Assembly: GCF_007874125.1 (NCBI RefSeq)
Contig: NZ_CP040128.1
Coordinates: 3,038,001-3,102,000, forward strand
From: Noviherbaspirillum sp. UKPF54
GTDB lineage: Bacteria > Pseudomonadota > Gammaproteobacteria > Burkholderiales > Burkholderiaceae_D
Reading direction: 5' to 3'
Length of the DNA: 64,000 nt
A program made the translations under genes and the position numbers. Positions 9,775 to 18,361 of the stretch are shown here, in pieces. Under the pieces are notes generated by a model. That model saw only the letters and a list, made by a program, of their open reading frames with translations. It made no database searches and was not told where the DNA came from. Numbering within the stretch: the first letter of the stretch is position 1; every line of letters starts with the position of its first letter.

Positions 9775-10602
9775 ATGAGCAAACGGCCTCCCTTCCTGCA
9801 GTCGCTGGATCTGGACAACACCAGCACGCGCACCGGCACTGTTTATTTGGTTGGCGCCGGCCCGGGCGACCCCGAACTGCTGACGCTGCGCGCAGCGCGC
9901 CTGCTGGACAGGGCCGACGTGGTGGTCTACGACAATTTGGTGGGCAAAGGGATACTCGACATGGCCCGCCCCGACGCCGAGCGCGTTTATGTCGGCAAGC
10001 AGAAAAACAACCACACACTGCCGCAGGATGAAATCAATGCCTTGCTGGTGCGGCTGGCGAAACAGGGCAAGCAAGTGGTCCGTCTCAAGGGCGGCGACCC
10101 GTTCATCTTCGGGCGCGGCGGCGAAGAGCTGGAAGTGCTGGCGGAGGAAGGGATCCGTTATGAAGTGGTGCCCGGCATTACGGCCGCCAGCGGCGTGTCG
10201 TGCTATACCGGCATCCCGCTCACGCACCGCGATTACGCGCAGTCCTGCCTGTTCACTACCGGGCATCTGAAGGATGGCAGCCTGAACCTGGACTGGGAAA
10301 ATCTCGCACACCCGCGCCAGACCGTCGTGATTTACATGGGACTTGGCGCCCTGCCCGAGATCAGCGGCAAACTGATCGAATACGGACGGGCCGCGACGAC
10401 GCCCGTCGCCGTCGTCGAACAGGGAACCACGCGCCGGCAGCGCGTGGCGACAGGCACGCTGACGACGATCGCCGAGCGAGTCGCCGAGCAGAAGTTCAAG
10501 TCGCCCTGCCTGATCATCGTTGGAGAAGTGACCGAATTACACGAAAAGCTGCAATGGTTTTCCGGAGCTGCGCCCGAACTCACCGCCATCGCGGCTTGCT
10601 AA
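9775..10602 (+). CDS. nirE: Uroporphyrinogen-III C-methyltransferase (NirE type)
   Basis: Cytoplasmic SAM-dependent enzyme that makes precorrin-2 from uroporphyrinogen III, the first committed step toward siroheme and heme d1. The 275-residue product has the methyltransferase signature [15 protein letters not shown] near its start, VVYDNLVG, and [17 protein letters not shown]. It has no CysG-type oxidase/chelatase domain, so it is a stand-alone SUMT. The start at ATG9775 ([10 protein letters not shown]) is chosen because the upstream extension would cross the predicted promoter. Its position divergent from nirS makes a dedicated d1 role (NirE) more likely than cobalamin synthesis (CobA). Confidence 0.9.
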   Translation: MSKRPPFLQSLDLDNTSTRTGTVYLVGAGPGDPELLTLRAARLLDRADVVVYDNLVGKGILDMARPDAERVYVGKQKNNHTLPQDEINALLVRLAKQGKQVVRLKGGDPFIFGRGGEELEVLAEEGIRYEVVPGITAASGVSCYTGIPLTHRDYAQSCLFTTGHLKDGSLNLDWENLAHPRQTVVIYMGLGALPEISGKLIEYGRAATTPVAVVEQGTTRRQRVATGTLTTIAERVAEQKFKSPCLIIVGEVTELHEKLQWFSGAAPELTAIAAC

Positions 10603-10612
10603 GAACAGGCTT

Positions 10613-10637
10613 GCAGGGCACGCCGCGCGCGCCCTGC
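10613..10637. terminator. Hairpin between convergent nirE and frdD
   Basis: GCAGGGC (10613-10619) and GCCCTGC (10631-10637) form a 7-bp stem in the 46-base gap between the convergent genes nirE and frdD. It is symmetrical and could serve both, but neither side has a strong T run, so termination would be weak or factor-assisted. Confidence 0.4.
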
Positions 10638-10648
10638 CCCGCCATCGG

Positions 10649-11008
10649 TTAAAACCCCACCGCGAGCACGCCATATACCGCCAGCACGGTGCCTGCCAGC
10701 GCCGTACCGTAGCACGCCGCTTTCGACGCCGGGCTCGGATGAATGCCGACATCATGCAGGCTCTTGAAGATCCGGTGCGCCGCATGCCACAGGAACAGCA
10801 CGATCAGCGCCAGGATGACGAGCTTGCCGACGACGTTGTGCGCGAAGGCGAGCATGCGCGGATAACTCATCGTTTCATGCGGCAGCAGCAGGCCGAGCGG
10901 CACCGCCACACCGGTGATGAAGACCAGCACCGGGCCGGTCAGCGCGGACAGCATGCCGCCTGCGCCGAACAGGGCCCAGAAAATGGGGGCATTGGATCTC
11001 TTTTTCAT
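10649..11008 (-). CDS. frdD: Fumarate reductase membrane anchor subunit D
   Basis: 119-residue inner-membrane subunit of quinol:fumarate reductase, the same length as E. coli FrdD. Three hydrophobic helices are visible. The signature APIFWALFGAGGMLSALTGP closely follows the FrdD N-terminal motif (PVFWGLFGAGGM in E. coli). With FrdC it anchors the catalytic FrdAB pair and forms the menaquinol site. ATG11008 overlaps the frdC stop as ATGA. It is the last gene of the operon. Confidence 0.93.
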   Translation of the reverse strand: MKKRSNAPIFWALFGAGGMLSALTGPVLVFITGVAVPLGLLLPHETMSYPRMLAFAHNVVGKLVILALIVLFLWHAAHRIFKSLHDVGIHPSPASKAACYGTALAGTVLAVYGVLAVGF

Positions 11009-11418
11009 GGCTTCACGCTCCAGACCAAGAGGAAAATCACGATGGCCGCGATCGCTGCCACGGCGAGGCCAGTGCGCGTGATCATCTCGCCTGCAATGCG
11101 TTTGCCGCCAACGATCAGCGGCGGCATGGTCTTGGGCATGATGTCGAACCAGCTCCAGGTGTGATAAATCATCGCCGCCAGTGCCATCACATGCAGCGCG
11201 ACCGAGATCGGATGCGACAGAACGTCGAGCCAACGATTGTATGCCGCTTCGCCATTGGCTAGACACAGCAGCCCGATCAGCAGCACGACCGCGTAAGCCG
11301 CCACCACCAGCGCGGTGGCTTCGCGCGCCATGTAGCGCACAAAAAACGGATTGGTGCGCCACCAGCCGTCCATCGACCGCACATAGGGGCGGCGCGCGTC
11401 ATTCTGGGTGCGGTTCAT
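11005..11418 (-). CDS. frdC: Fumarate reductase membrane anchor subunit C
   Basis: 137-residue inner-membrane protein with a short cytoplasmic N-terminus followed by three helices (near residues 33-54, 68-88 and 114-134). The N-terminal stretch RPYVRSMDGWWRTNPFFVRY is typical of FrdC (the E. coli protein has RKPYVRPMTSTWW in this place). It forms the quinol-binding anchor with FrdD. The start at ATG11418, preceded by GGAGG, overlaps the end of frdB by 4 bases; a much longer open frame in this register lies inside frdB and is not used. Confidence 0.93.
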   Translation of the reverse strand: MNRTQNDARRPYVRSMDGWWRTNPFFVRYMAREATALVVAAYAVVLLIGLLCLANGEAAYNRWLDVLSHPISVALHVMALAAMIYHTWSWFDIMPKTMPPLIVGGKRIAGEMITRTGLAVAAIAAIVIFLLVWSVKP

Positions 11419-12170
11419 TTGGCACCTCCTTTGGGGCGGAACAAGTCCGTGAAGTAGCTCTTCGCGCTGTTGATCTTGTTGAGGTTGACCGCATTGGCCG
11501 GGTCCACATGTTTCGGACACACTTCGGAGCAGTAGCCGACCGCCGTGCAGTTCCACACGCCCTCTTCCGCGTTCACCAGCTCCATGCGTTCGTCCTGCGC
11601 GCCATCGCGCGAGTCGGAGTTGTACCGGTGCAGCAGCGCCAGCACGCCCGGTCCCATGAACTCGCTGTTGAGGCCGTATTGCGGGCAGGCCGCGTAGCAC
11701 AGCATGCAGTTGATGCAGGAGCTGTACTGCTCGTAGCCGTCGCGCTCGTCCGGCGTCTGCAGGTATTCTCCCTGCTCCAGCGTGCGCGGCTCCTTCGGCA
11801 CGATGTAGGGCTTGATGCTCTCCAGCTTGCCGATGAAGTCGTCCACCCGTACCACCAGGTCGCGCTCGATCGGAAAATGATCGAGCGGCTCGACCCGCAC
11901 GCGGTTCGGATAGAAACTGCGCAGGAAGGTATGGCACGACAACTCCGGTTTCCCATTGATCATCATGCCGCAACTGCCGCAGATCGCCATGCGGCACGAC
12001 CAGCGGTAGGACAGCGTGCTATCGAGCTCTTCCTTGATGTACTGCAGTCCCTGCAGCACCGACATGTCATCTGTGAACGGCACCTTATACGTCTGGAAGA
12101 ACGGTTCGTTGTCCTGTTCCGGCCGGTAGCGCAATACTTCGATCTCGATGGTTTTTTGCGTGTCATGCAT
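11415..12170 (-). CDS. frdB: Fumarate reductase iron-sulfur subunit
   Basis: 251-residue Fe-S protein that relays electrons from quinol at FrdCD to the FAD of FrdA. Three cluster motifs are complete: [2Fe-2S] Cys59, Cys64, Cys67, Cys79; [4Fe-4S] Cys152, Cys155, Cys158 and Cys162 (CINCMLCYAACP); and the [3Fe-4S] group in CTAVGYCSEVCPKHVDP. Size and motifs match FrdB, and the FrdC/FrdD partners favour fumarate reductase over succinate dehydrogenase. The start overlaps frdA by 8 bases. Confidence 0.96.
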   Translation of the reverse strand: MHDTQKTIEIEVLRYRPEQDNEPFFQTYKVPFTDDMSVLQGLQYIKEELDSTLSYRWSCRMAICGSCGMMINGKPELSCHTFLRSFYPNRVRVEPLDHFPIERDLVVRVDDFIGKLESIKPYIVPKEPRTLEQGEYLQTPDERDGYEQYSSCINCMLCYAACPQYGLNSEFMGPGVLALLHRYNSDSRDGAQDERMELVNAEEGVWNCTAVGYCSEVCPKHVDPANAVNLNKINSAKSYFTDLFRPKGGAK

Positions 12171-13947
12171 GATTCGCCTCCTGCGCCGCGGCCGCTTCCC
12201 CGGCCGCGCCGTACGCGCGAACGCCCGGTTTCGACTTGGTGATCGTCACGTCGCTGTAGCTGATGCCCGGCGCATCCACGCCCGCGTAGGTAGCCAGCGT
12301 GTGCTTGAGGAAGTTAGCATCGTCGCGCTCCTCGAAACCATCCAGGCGCTGGTGCGCACCGCGCGACTCCTTGCGGTTCAACGCGGAATATGCCATCGCC
12401 TGCGCCACGTCGAGCTGGAAGCCGAGCTCGATCGCCTGCAGCCAGTCGGTATTCCACACGCTCGACTTGTCGTCCACGCGCACGTTGCGGAAGCGCAGCT
12501 TGAGCTCGTCGAGCTTGTCGCAAGTCTCCTGCATCTCGCTGCCGATGCGGTAGATGCCGCAGCCGCGTTCCATCGATAGAGCCATTTCCTTGCGCAGCAC
12601 GGAAATGCGTTCGTTACCGTTTTCACGCTTGACCAGCTCGAGCGCGCGCTGCTGTGACGCCTGCGCCTGCTTGGCCAGCACATCGCAGTTGGAAAACGAC
12701 ACGCTCTTCGCATACCGTGCCGCTTCGTCGCCCGCGACCTTGCCGAACACGCACAGCTCGGCCAGCGAATTGGAGCCGAGGCGGTTCGCGCCATGGATGC
12801 CGACGCTCGAGCACTCACCGACCGCATACAGACCAGGCAAGCGCGACGCCGTCCTGCCATTGACCTCAATGCCACCCATCGTGTAATGGATGGCCGGGCG
12901 CACCGGGATCGGCTGATGGACCGGATTGATGTTCATGAAGCGTTCGGCCATTTCGCAAATCAGGGGCAAGCGCTCCAGTATGTGTTTCTCGCCAAGATGG
13001 CGCAGGTCGAGCAGCACCGCCGAGCCTTGCGGCGTTTCGATGGTGCGCCCCTTGCGGTCCTCGTGCCAGAACGCTTGCGAAAGGCGATCGCGCGGACCCA
13101 GCTCCATCGCCTTCTTGCGCGGCCACGGGTCCGGCGGCCCGAGACCGTAATCCTGCAGATAGCGATAGCCGTCCTTGTTGACCAGGATGCCGCCTTCGCC
13201 GCGGCACGCCTCGGTAAACAGCAGCCCGGTGCCCGGCATGCAAGTCGGATGGTATTGCACGAACTCCATGTCGCGCAGCGGCACGCCATGACGGTACGCG
13301 AGCGCCATGCCGTCGCCGGTCACGATGCCGCCGTTGGTGCTCTGCCGGAACACACGGCCGGCGCCGCCGGTGGCGATGATCACCGACTTGGCCTTGATCA
13401 GCACGAAGCGGCTGGTGCCGATTTCGATCGCCAGCACGCCCTGGCAGCGGCCGTCCTCGACGATCAGGTCGCAGCAGAAGAACTCATCGAAGCGCTTGAT
13501 CGACGGGTACTTGATCGAGGTCTGGAACAGAGTATGCAGCATATGGAAGCCGGTCTTGTCGGCGGCAAACCATGTGCGCTCGATCTTCATGCCGCCGAAT
13601 GCGCGCACGTTCACATGGCCGTCTTCCTTGCGGCTCCACGGGCAGCCCCAGTGTTCCATCTGGATCATTTCGCGCGCGCAGTTGGCGACGAAGTACTCGA
13701 CCACGTCCTGCTCGCACAGCCAGTCACCGCCGTGGACAGTGTCGTTGAAGTGATGATCCAGGCTGTCGTGCGACTGCGTTACGGCAGCCGAACCGCCTTC
13801 CGCCGCCACCGTGTGGCTGCGCATCGGATAGACCTTGGAGACGAGCGCGACCTTGAGCGCCGGGTCGTGCTCGGCTACCGCAATGGCGGCCCGCAATCCG
13901 GCGCCGCCCGCTCCGACGATGGCAACGTCGGCTTCGAAAATTTCCAT
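12163..13947 (-). CDS. frdA: Fumarate reductase flavoprotein subunit
   Basis: Catalytic subunit (594 residues; E. coli FrdA has 602) that reduces fumarate to succinate on the cytoplasmic face using covalently bound FAD. The dinucleotide-binding motif GAGGAG is at 12-17. His45 in RSHTVAAEGG is the FAD-linking histidine. The dicarboxylate-site motifs QYHPTCMPGTGLLFTEACRG and HGANRLGSNSLAEL are intact. The ATG is preceded by AGAGG. It heads the frdABCD operon and lies about 32 bases from the predicted start of an Fnr-like promoter. An organism that can denitrify and also reduce fumarate has a fallback when N oxides are absent. Confidence 0.96.
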   Translation of the reverse strand: MEIFEADVAIVGAGGAGLRAAIAVAEHDPALKVALVSKVYPMRSHTVAAEGGSAAVTQSHDSLDHHFNDTVHGGDWLCEQDVVEYFVANCAREMIQMEHWGCPWSRKEDGHVNVRAFGGMKIERTWFAADKTGFHMLHTLFQTSIKYPSIKRFDEFFCCDLIVEDGRCQGVLAIEIGTSRFVLIKAKSVIIATGGAGRVFRQSTNGGIVTGDGMALAYRHGVPLRDMEFVQYHPTCMPGTGLLFTEACRGEGGILVNKDGYRYLQDYGLGPPDPWPRKKAMELGPRDRLSQAFWHEDRKGRTIETPQGSAVLLDLRHLGEKHILERLPLICEMAERFMNINPVHQPIPVRPAIHYTMGGIEVNGRTASRLPGLYAVGECSSVGIHGANRLGSNSLAELCVFGKVAGDEAARYAKSVSFSNCDVLAKQAQASQQRALELVKRENGNERISVLRKEMALSMERGCGIYRIGSEMQETCDKLDELKLRFRNVRVDDKSSVWNTDWLQAIELGFQLDVAQAMAYSALNRKESRGAHQRLDGFEERDDANFLKHTLATYAGVDAPGISYSDVTITKSKPGVRAYGAAGEAAAAQEANHA

Positions 13948-13985
13948 GGCTGCCTCTTTGACTTTCCATTAAGCAATTAATACCC

Positions 13986-14027
13986 ACTATATGCATGCGG
14001 TTATCCAGCGCCAATGACCCAAGTCAA
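13986..14027 (-). promoter_or_regulatory. Fnr-like class II promoter of frdABCD
   Basis: On the minus strand TTGACTTGGGTCAT (14014-14027) has the Fnr-type TGAC-N4-GTCA symmetry and matches TTGAT-N4-ATCAA at 7 of 10 positions. TATAGT at 13986-13991 gives a start near 13979-13980, 41 bases from the centre of the box, and a leader of about 32 bases. The geometry is the same as at the nirE and distal norCB promoters. The site itself is the weakest of the three. Confidence 0.55.
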
Positions 14028-14227
14028 AGTTTCCCGAAGCGTCGTTTTCGTGCCAATTATTTCAAAAACAGAAACGATATCTTTCCGTTTGCCCTGTTTT
14101 TTGTCTTCTCTGTGATGAATAGACTGTGCTTCATCGATGAGCCCGCTGTGCTCACCGTCGCAAGGCCCAAGCGGCAAGTCCGGACGCCATGGCCGCGTGC
14201 CCCCACCTGATTTTTTGGAGAATGAAA

Positions 14228-14506
14228 ATGAATGCAAAACAATTGATTGCGGCTGTTGCCGTGTTTGTCACCGCCGGTGTCGCCTTTGCGGCCGACGCCT
14301 CCGAATATGTCGACTTTAACGGCTTCCAATCGACCAAAACCCGAACCGAAGTCCGTGCTGCGCTTCAACAGGCCCCGGTCGCACAAAACAAGGAATATGT
14401 GGAATTCACCAATGTCGCTTCCACCAAGTCGCGCGAAGAAGTGCTCAAGGAAGCTGTCCAGGCGACCCGCAGCCTGCGTACGGAAAATACCTATTTCGGT
14501 GGCTGA
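14228..14506 (+). CDS. Small exported protein with an internal duplication
   Basis: 92-residue protein with a Sec signal peptide (about 1-21, ending VAFA before ADASEY). The mature part is two copies of one unit: EYVDFNGFQSTKTRTEV and EYVEFTNVASTKSREEV, about 35 residues apart. The xSTKxRxEV segment resembles the KTRAEV motif of small periplasmic DUF4148-type proteins common in Burkholderiales, but I cannot assign it firmly. ATG14228 is preferred over ATG14222 because GGAG at 14217-14220 is correctly spaced only for the former. It is monocistronic: divergent from frdA and followed by a strong terminator. Function unknown. Confidence 0.8.
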   Translation: MNAKQLIAAVAVFVTAGVAFAADASEYVDFNGFQSTKTRTEVRAALQQAPVAQNKEYVEFTNVASTKSREEVLKEAVQATRSLRTENTYFGG

Positions 14507-14862
14507 TCACGATGCACGATGCGCCATTACGACGGATGGTAGACATCCAGCTTTTCCACAACCTCGCTCCAAGCGAGGTTTTTTTATTTCAGCGCTCGAA
14601 AGCCCATTTCGGCATATAGCAAGAAAAATTGCTATTCAACAAGTTTGATACTCAGCAGACATGGGATGCCAAACTATTACAGGCTGTAACTTCGTTGCGG
14701 TTGCTCAACAACTTTAGGGATGTCCGCAGCTAAGTTACGTCATATCAAATTGCCAACCATATAAATGCCCGGACAGCAATACGCGAGACAAACCGGAACC
14801 ACAGGAGAGAACGCAGGAACGGCCAGTCGTTGATCCTGCCCGTGACTTTGTCGGAGTATCAG
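14507..14862. other. Gap before the exopolysaccharide locus
   Basis: 356 bases without a convincing gene. It holds the terminator at 14560-14586 and, toward the right, an AT-rich stretch (about 14690-14770) that should contain the promoter of the downstream operon. I could not identify a convincing -35/-10 pair or a sigma54 site there. A GGAG at 14853-14856 serves the next gene. Confidence 0.5.
14560..14586 (+). terminator. Rho-independent terminator after the small exported protein
   Basis: AACCTCGCT (14560-14568) and AGCGAGGTT (14572-14580) form a perfect 9-bp stem with a 3-base loop, followed directly by a run of T residues. It isolates the small gene from the exopolysaccharide locus. Confidence 0.92.
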
Positions 14863-16257
14863 ATGGTAAAGATCTTCAATCACTATGTTTCCAAGCTGGT
14901 CTCCGCCTTACTTCTCATCGAGATCTTTGCGCTGATCGCAGCGATATACGGAGCACATGAAATCCTGTCAGCCTATGGCTATGTGTCGCAAACGCAAGGG
15001 AAAAACTTCTTTGCCTCCGCGGCAGCCTTCTCACTGTTCATTGTGTTCAGTATGGCTGCCTTCGGCCTGTATCATCTGGAAGGATTGCCCACCACCGCAT
15101 TGACCGCCATCCGCCTGATACCGTCCGCCCTGCTTGGTTTTGGCAGTACTGCGCTGTTTCTCGCCCTGATTCCGGAGCTGAATGCCGACATCCGCATTCT
15201 CGTACTCGCTGCCGCCGGCGGCACCGTGATCATCCTCGTGCTGAGAACAGTGATCTTTCATACCATCGCGCATCCCATCCTCGAATCACGTCTCATCTTT
15301 GTCGGCGAAGGCGCGTTGGCCAAGGAGTGCAGCAATCTTGCCGCAGACAGCAGCTTTTCCAGGAAGTACAGCATCGTTGGTTTCGTCCCCCTGCGCACCG
15401 AGGAGTGTCTGGTATCGACTGCCGCGATTCTGCCCTTGGACGAATCCCTGTTCTCGATTGCGAAACGCCATAACGTGGGTGAAATCGTTGTTTCCGCTCA
15501 AAACCGGCGTGGCAGTACTTTTCCCTTGCATCAACTACTGGAATGCAAACTCAACGGCATCAAGGTCACCGGCGCGGCGGCATTCTTTGAACGCGAGGCA
15601 CGCCAGATTCGCGTCGATTCGCTCCATCCGAGCTGGCTGATCTTCGGCGACGGCTTCAACCAAAGTGCGTTCCGCGTCGTTTGCAAACGTGCCTTCGACC
15701 TGATGGTCAGCATGCTGATCTTTGCGGCAGCTATGCCAGTCATGCTGCTGACGGCGTTGTGCATCTACTTGGAAGACAAAGGCCCGGTAATCTATCGACA
15801 GGAACGGGTCGGCAAGGGCGGCAGAATCTTTTGCGTACTGAAATTCCGCAGCATGCGCATTGATGCCGAAGAAGGCGGTACGCCGCAATGGGCAGCAGCC
15901 AACGACACGCGCACGACCCGGATCGGACGCATTATCCGCAAGCTGCGTATCGACGAACTGCCGCAAATTGTCAACGTAATCAAGGGCGAGATGAGCTTTG
16001 TCGGTCCCCGCCCGGAACGTCCCTACTTCGTTCAGCAACTCACCGAGAAAGTCCCGTATTACAACCTGCGCCACAGCATCAAGCCTGGCATCACCGGCTT
16101 TGCCCAGGTGCGCTATCAGTATGGTTCCTCGATCGAAGACGCAATCCAGAAACTGCAGTACGACCTGTACTACGTCAAGAACAACGGGCTCTTTCTCGAT
16201 TTGCTGGTTCTGGTGGAAACCCTGCAGGTCGTTCTCTTTGCCAAGGGAAGCCGCTAA
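14863..16257 (+). CDS. XrtA-type undecaprenyl-phosphate sugar-phosphotransferase (EpsB-like, TIGR03013 type)
   Basis: 464-residue polyprenyl glycosylphosphotransferase that transfers the first sugar-1-phosphate to the lipid carrier, starting the exopolysaccharide repeat unit. The N-terminal half has four to five membrane helices and a Rossmann-like cytoplasmic segment (LIFVGEGALAKECSNLA). The C-terminal sugar transferase domain starts near residue 270 with KRAFDLMVSML and contains GPVIYRQERVG, FCVLKFRSM and SFVGPRPERP. ATG14863 is chosen over the earlier ATG14830 because GGAG lies 6 bases upstream. It is the first gene of the XrtA locus, 17 bases before prsK, a conserved arrangement in these loci. 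Confidence 0.92.
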   Translation: MVKIFNHYVSKLVSALLLIEIFALIAAIYGAHEILSAYGYVSQTQGKNFFASAAAFSLFIVFSMAAFGLYHLEGLPTTALTAIRLIPSALLGFGSTALFLALIPELNADIRILVLAAAGGTVIILVLRTVIFHTIAHPILESRLIFVGEGALAKECSNLAADSSFSRKYSIVGFVPLRTEECLVSTAAILPLDESLFSIAKRHNVGEIVVSAQNRRGSTFPLHQLLECKLNGIKVTGAAAFFEREARQIRVDSLHPSWLIFGDGFNQSAFRVVCKRAFDLMVSMLIFAAAMPVMLLTALCIYLEDKGPVIYRQERVGKGGRIFCVLKFRSMRIDAEEGGTPQWAAANDTRTTRIGRIIRKLRIDELPQIVNVIKGEMSFVGPRPERPYFVQQLTEKVPYYNLRHSIKPGITGFAQVRYQYGSSIEDAIQKLQYDLYYVKNNGLFLDLLVLVETLQVVLFAKGSR

Positions 16258-16274
16258 TGCCAGGAACGACGTAG

Positions 16275-18353
16275 ATGTTGCCGATCATTGCCGCCGGCAG
16301 CTATTTCTCTGCCGCAGTCGCGTTTCTTTTTCTCTCCATCCTCCTGCTGACAAGCTGGCGCGGGCGTGTGCACCGCATGGCACTGACTGTCGCCGCCATC
16401 ATGACGTCGTTATGGGCTGTCGCAGCTGGATTCCTCGCACTGCGAGGCTCGTCGCTCTCACTGCTCACAGATGTACTGGAAATCGTGCGCAATGCAGCCT
16501 GGACGCTATTTCTGCTGTCAGTGCTTGGCCAACTGCGCAAGAAGAGGGCCGGGCCCGGCGTCGCCTTTCCGCTGAGCGGGCTGGCCGCCTTTTACCTGCT
16601 CGCGCTTGCCGCAACGGTCAGCCTCTATGTGGCATCCTGGTTTTCGCAGTGGGTCAGCAGCTTCACGATGACGATTGCCGGCCGCCTCGGGATGGCGGTA
16701 CTAAGCATGCTCCTAGTGGAACAGCTGTATCGCAATACCGTGCCGGAAGCGCGCTGGGCGATCAAATTTGCCTGTCTGGGAATGGGTGGCCTGTTCGCCT
16801 ACGACATGTATCTGTATAGCGATGCGATGCTGTTTCGCCATGTCAGTGCAGAAATCTGGTCCGCGCGCGGCCTTGCCAACGCGCTGACTGTACCACTGAT
16901 CGCGGTATCCGCCGCCCGCAATCCGTCCTGGTCGACCGGCATCGCGGTGTCACGCACGGTTTTGTTCCACTCGGCGGCAGTGCTTGGCTCCGCCGCCTAC
17001 CTTCTGGCAATGGCGGCCGCGGGCTATTACCTGCGACTGTTCGGCGGTGAATGGGGCACGGTAATGCAGGTCGTGTTCCTGTTCGGTGCCGGCATCCTGC
17101 TGTTTGTCGTGCTGTTCTCGGGATCGATGCGATCCTGGCTCAAGGTCTTCATCAGTAAGCATTTCTATAGCTATCGCTACGACTACCGGGAAGAGTGGAT
17201 GCGATTTACGCGCACCCTGTCGGATGCCGGCGCCGGCCTCAACGAACGAACCGTGCAGGCAATCGCGCAGCTGATGGAAAGCCCAGGCGGCATCCTCTTC
17301 ATCCGGCGGGACGACACGGCCTGTCATGAAGCGGCCACCTACTGGAACATGCCGTCGGCACAGCCTGCCGAGCCCTTGCACGGGCCATTCAGCCAGTATC
17401 TGGAGCAACAACAGTGGGTCATTGATTTACAGGAAGCAATGGCAAAGCCGGAAAAATACGAGGGACTGATCTTGCCCGCCTGGTTGTGCACCCTGCCCAA
17501 TGCCTGGCTGGTTGTTCCCTTGCTGCTGGGGCGTCAGCTGTTCGGCTTCATCGTCCTTGCCGCGGCCCGTAGCAAGGTGAAACTGAACTGGGAAGCGACT
17601 GACCTCCTCAAGATCGCCGGCATGCAGGCAGCCAGCTATCTCGCGCAGCGCGAGTCGGCCAACGCGCTCATGGTGGCACGGCAGTTCGAGTCATACACGC
17701 GCATGTCGACCTTCATCGTACACGACCTGAAAAACCTAATTTCGCAGCTGTCGCTCCTGTTGTCCAACGCGGAAAGACATAAGGGTAATCAGGAATTTCT
17801 GGAGGACATGCTCGAAACCATCGGCTTTTCGGTGCAAAAAATGACGCTGCTGCTGCAAAAGCTCGGCCGCGGATCGTCCCAGGACTGCCCTTCTCCTGTA
17901 CTGCTTCCGGAACTGCTGCGGCTGGCGGTCAGCCTGAAGTCCTGCACGGAACCAAAGCCGACACTACAGATCGACGATGCGGAACTGGTCGTGCTGGCCG
18001 ATCATGCCCGCCTGGAACGCGTCCTCGGCCATATGATTCAGAACGCGATCGAAGCCACGCCGCGGCATGGGTCGGTTGCGGTAAGCGCACGTAGGTCGGG
18101 AGACAACGTGATCATCGAAATCAGGGATTCCGGTCATGGCATGACGCCGGAGTTCATTCGCGAACGCCTGTTCAAACCTTTCGAATCGACCAAGTCGGCG
18201 GGCATGGGCATTGGCGCCTACGAGAGCCGTACATATATACGCCTGCTCGGTGGCGACATCGAGGTCTGCAGCAAGCCGTCGGCCGGCACTACTTTCCAGG
18301 TGACGCTGCCGTTGCTGCGACAAGAAGCCCCTTCGGTAGCGGCTGCCGCGTAA
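16275..18353 (+). CDS. prsK: PrsK, membrane histidine kinase of the XrtA/PEP-CTERM system
   Basis: 692-residue sensor kinase. The N-terminal half has eight or more membrane helices with very short loops, so it probably senses a membrane signal. A GAF-like domain follows (about 320-460), then the kinase core. The phosphoacceptor is His483 in FIVHDLKN, an NtrB-like H box. The N box (MIQNAIEA, near 589) and G boxes (RDSGHGM, MGIGAYESR) are intact. In the PEP-CTERM literature PrsK pairs with PrsR, encoded 8 bases downstream. Expected role: adjust expression of sorted proteins to the state of the envelope or matrix. The signal is unknown. Confidence 0.93.
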   Translation: MLPIIAAGSYFSAAVAFLFLSILLLTSWRGRVHRMALTVAAIMTSLWAVAAGFLALRGSSLSLLTDVLEIVRNAAWTLFLLSVLGQLRKKRAGPGVAFPLSGLAAFYLLALAATVSLYVASWFSQWVSSFTMTIAGRLGMAVLSMLLVEQLYRNTVPEARWAIKFACLGMGGLFAYDMYLYSDAMLFRHVSAEIWSARGLANALTVPLIAVSAARNPSWSTGIAVSRTVLFHSAAVLGSAAYLLAMAAAGYYLRLFGGEWGTVMQVVFLFGAGILLFVVLFSGSMRSWLKVFISKHFYSYRYDYREEWMRFTRTLSDAGAGLNERTVQAIAQLMESPGGILFIRRDDTACHEAATYWNMPSAQPAEPLHGPFSQYLEQQQWVIDLQEAMAKPEKYEGLILPAWLCTLPNAWLVVPLLLGRQLFGFIVLAAARSKVKLNWEATDLLKIAGMQAASYLAQRESANALMVARQFESYTRMSTFIVHDLKNLISQLSLLLSNAERHKGNQEFLEDMLETIGFSVQKMTLLLQKLGRGSSQDCPSPVLLPELLRLAVSLKSCTEPKPTLQIDDAELVVLADHARLERVLGHMIQNAIEATPRHGSVAVSARRSGDNVIIEIRDSGHGMTPEFIRERLFKPFESTKSAGMGIGAYESRTYIRLLGGDIEVCSKPSAGTTFQVTLPLLRQEAPSVAAAA

Positions 18354-18361
18354 CAGGGAGA

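Noticed and set aside
12793..13980. Plus-strand open frame opposite frdA
   Set aside because: Antisense shadow of a clear flavoprotein gene; no ribosome-binding site and no domain.
14770..14793. GG-N10-GC pattern in front of the EpsB-like gene (near CCGGACAGCAATACGC)
   Set aside because: Only the invariant dinucleotides match; TGGCAC and TTGC cores are absent, so a sigma54 promoter is not supported.
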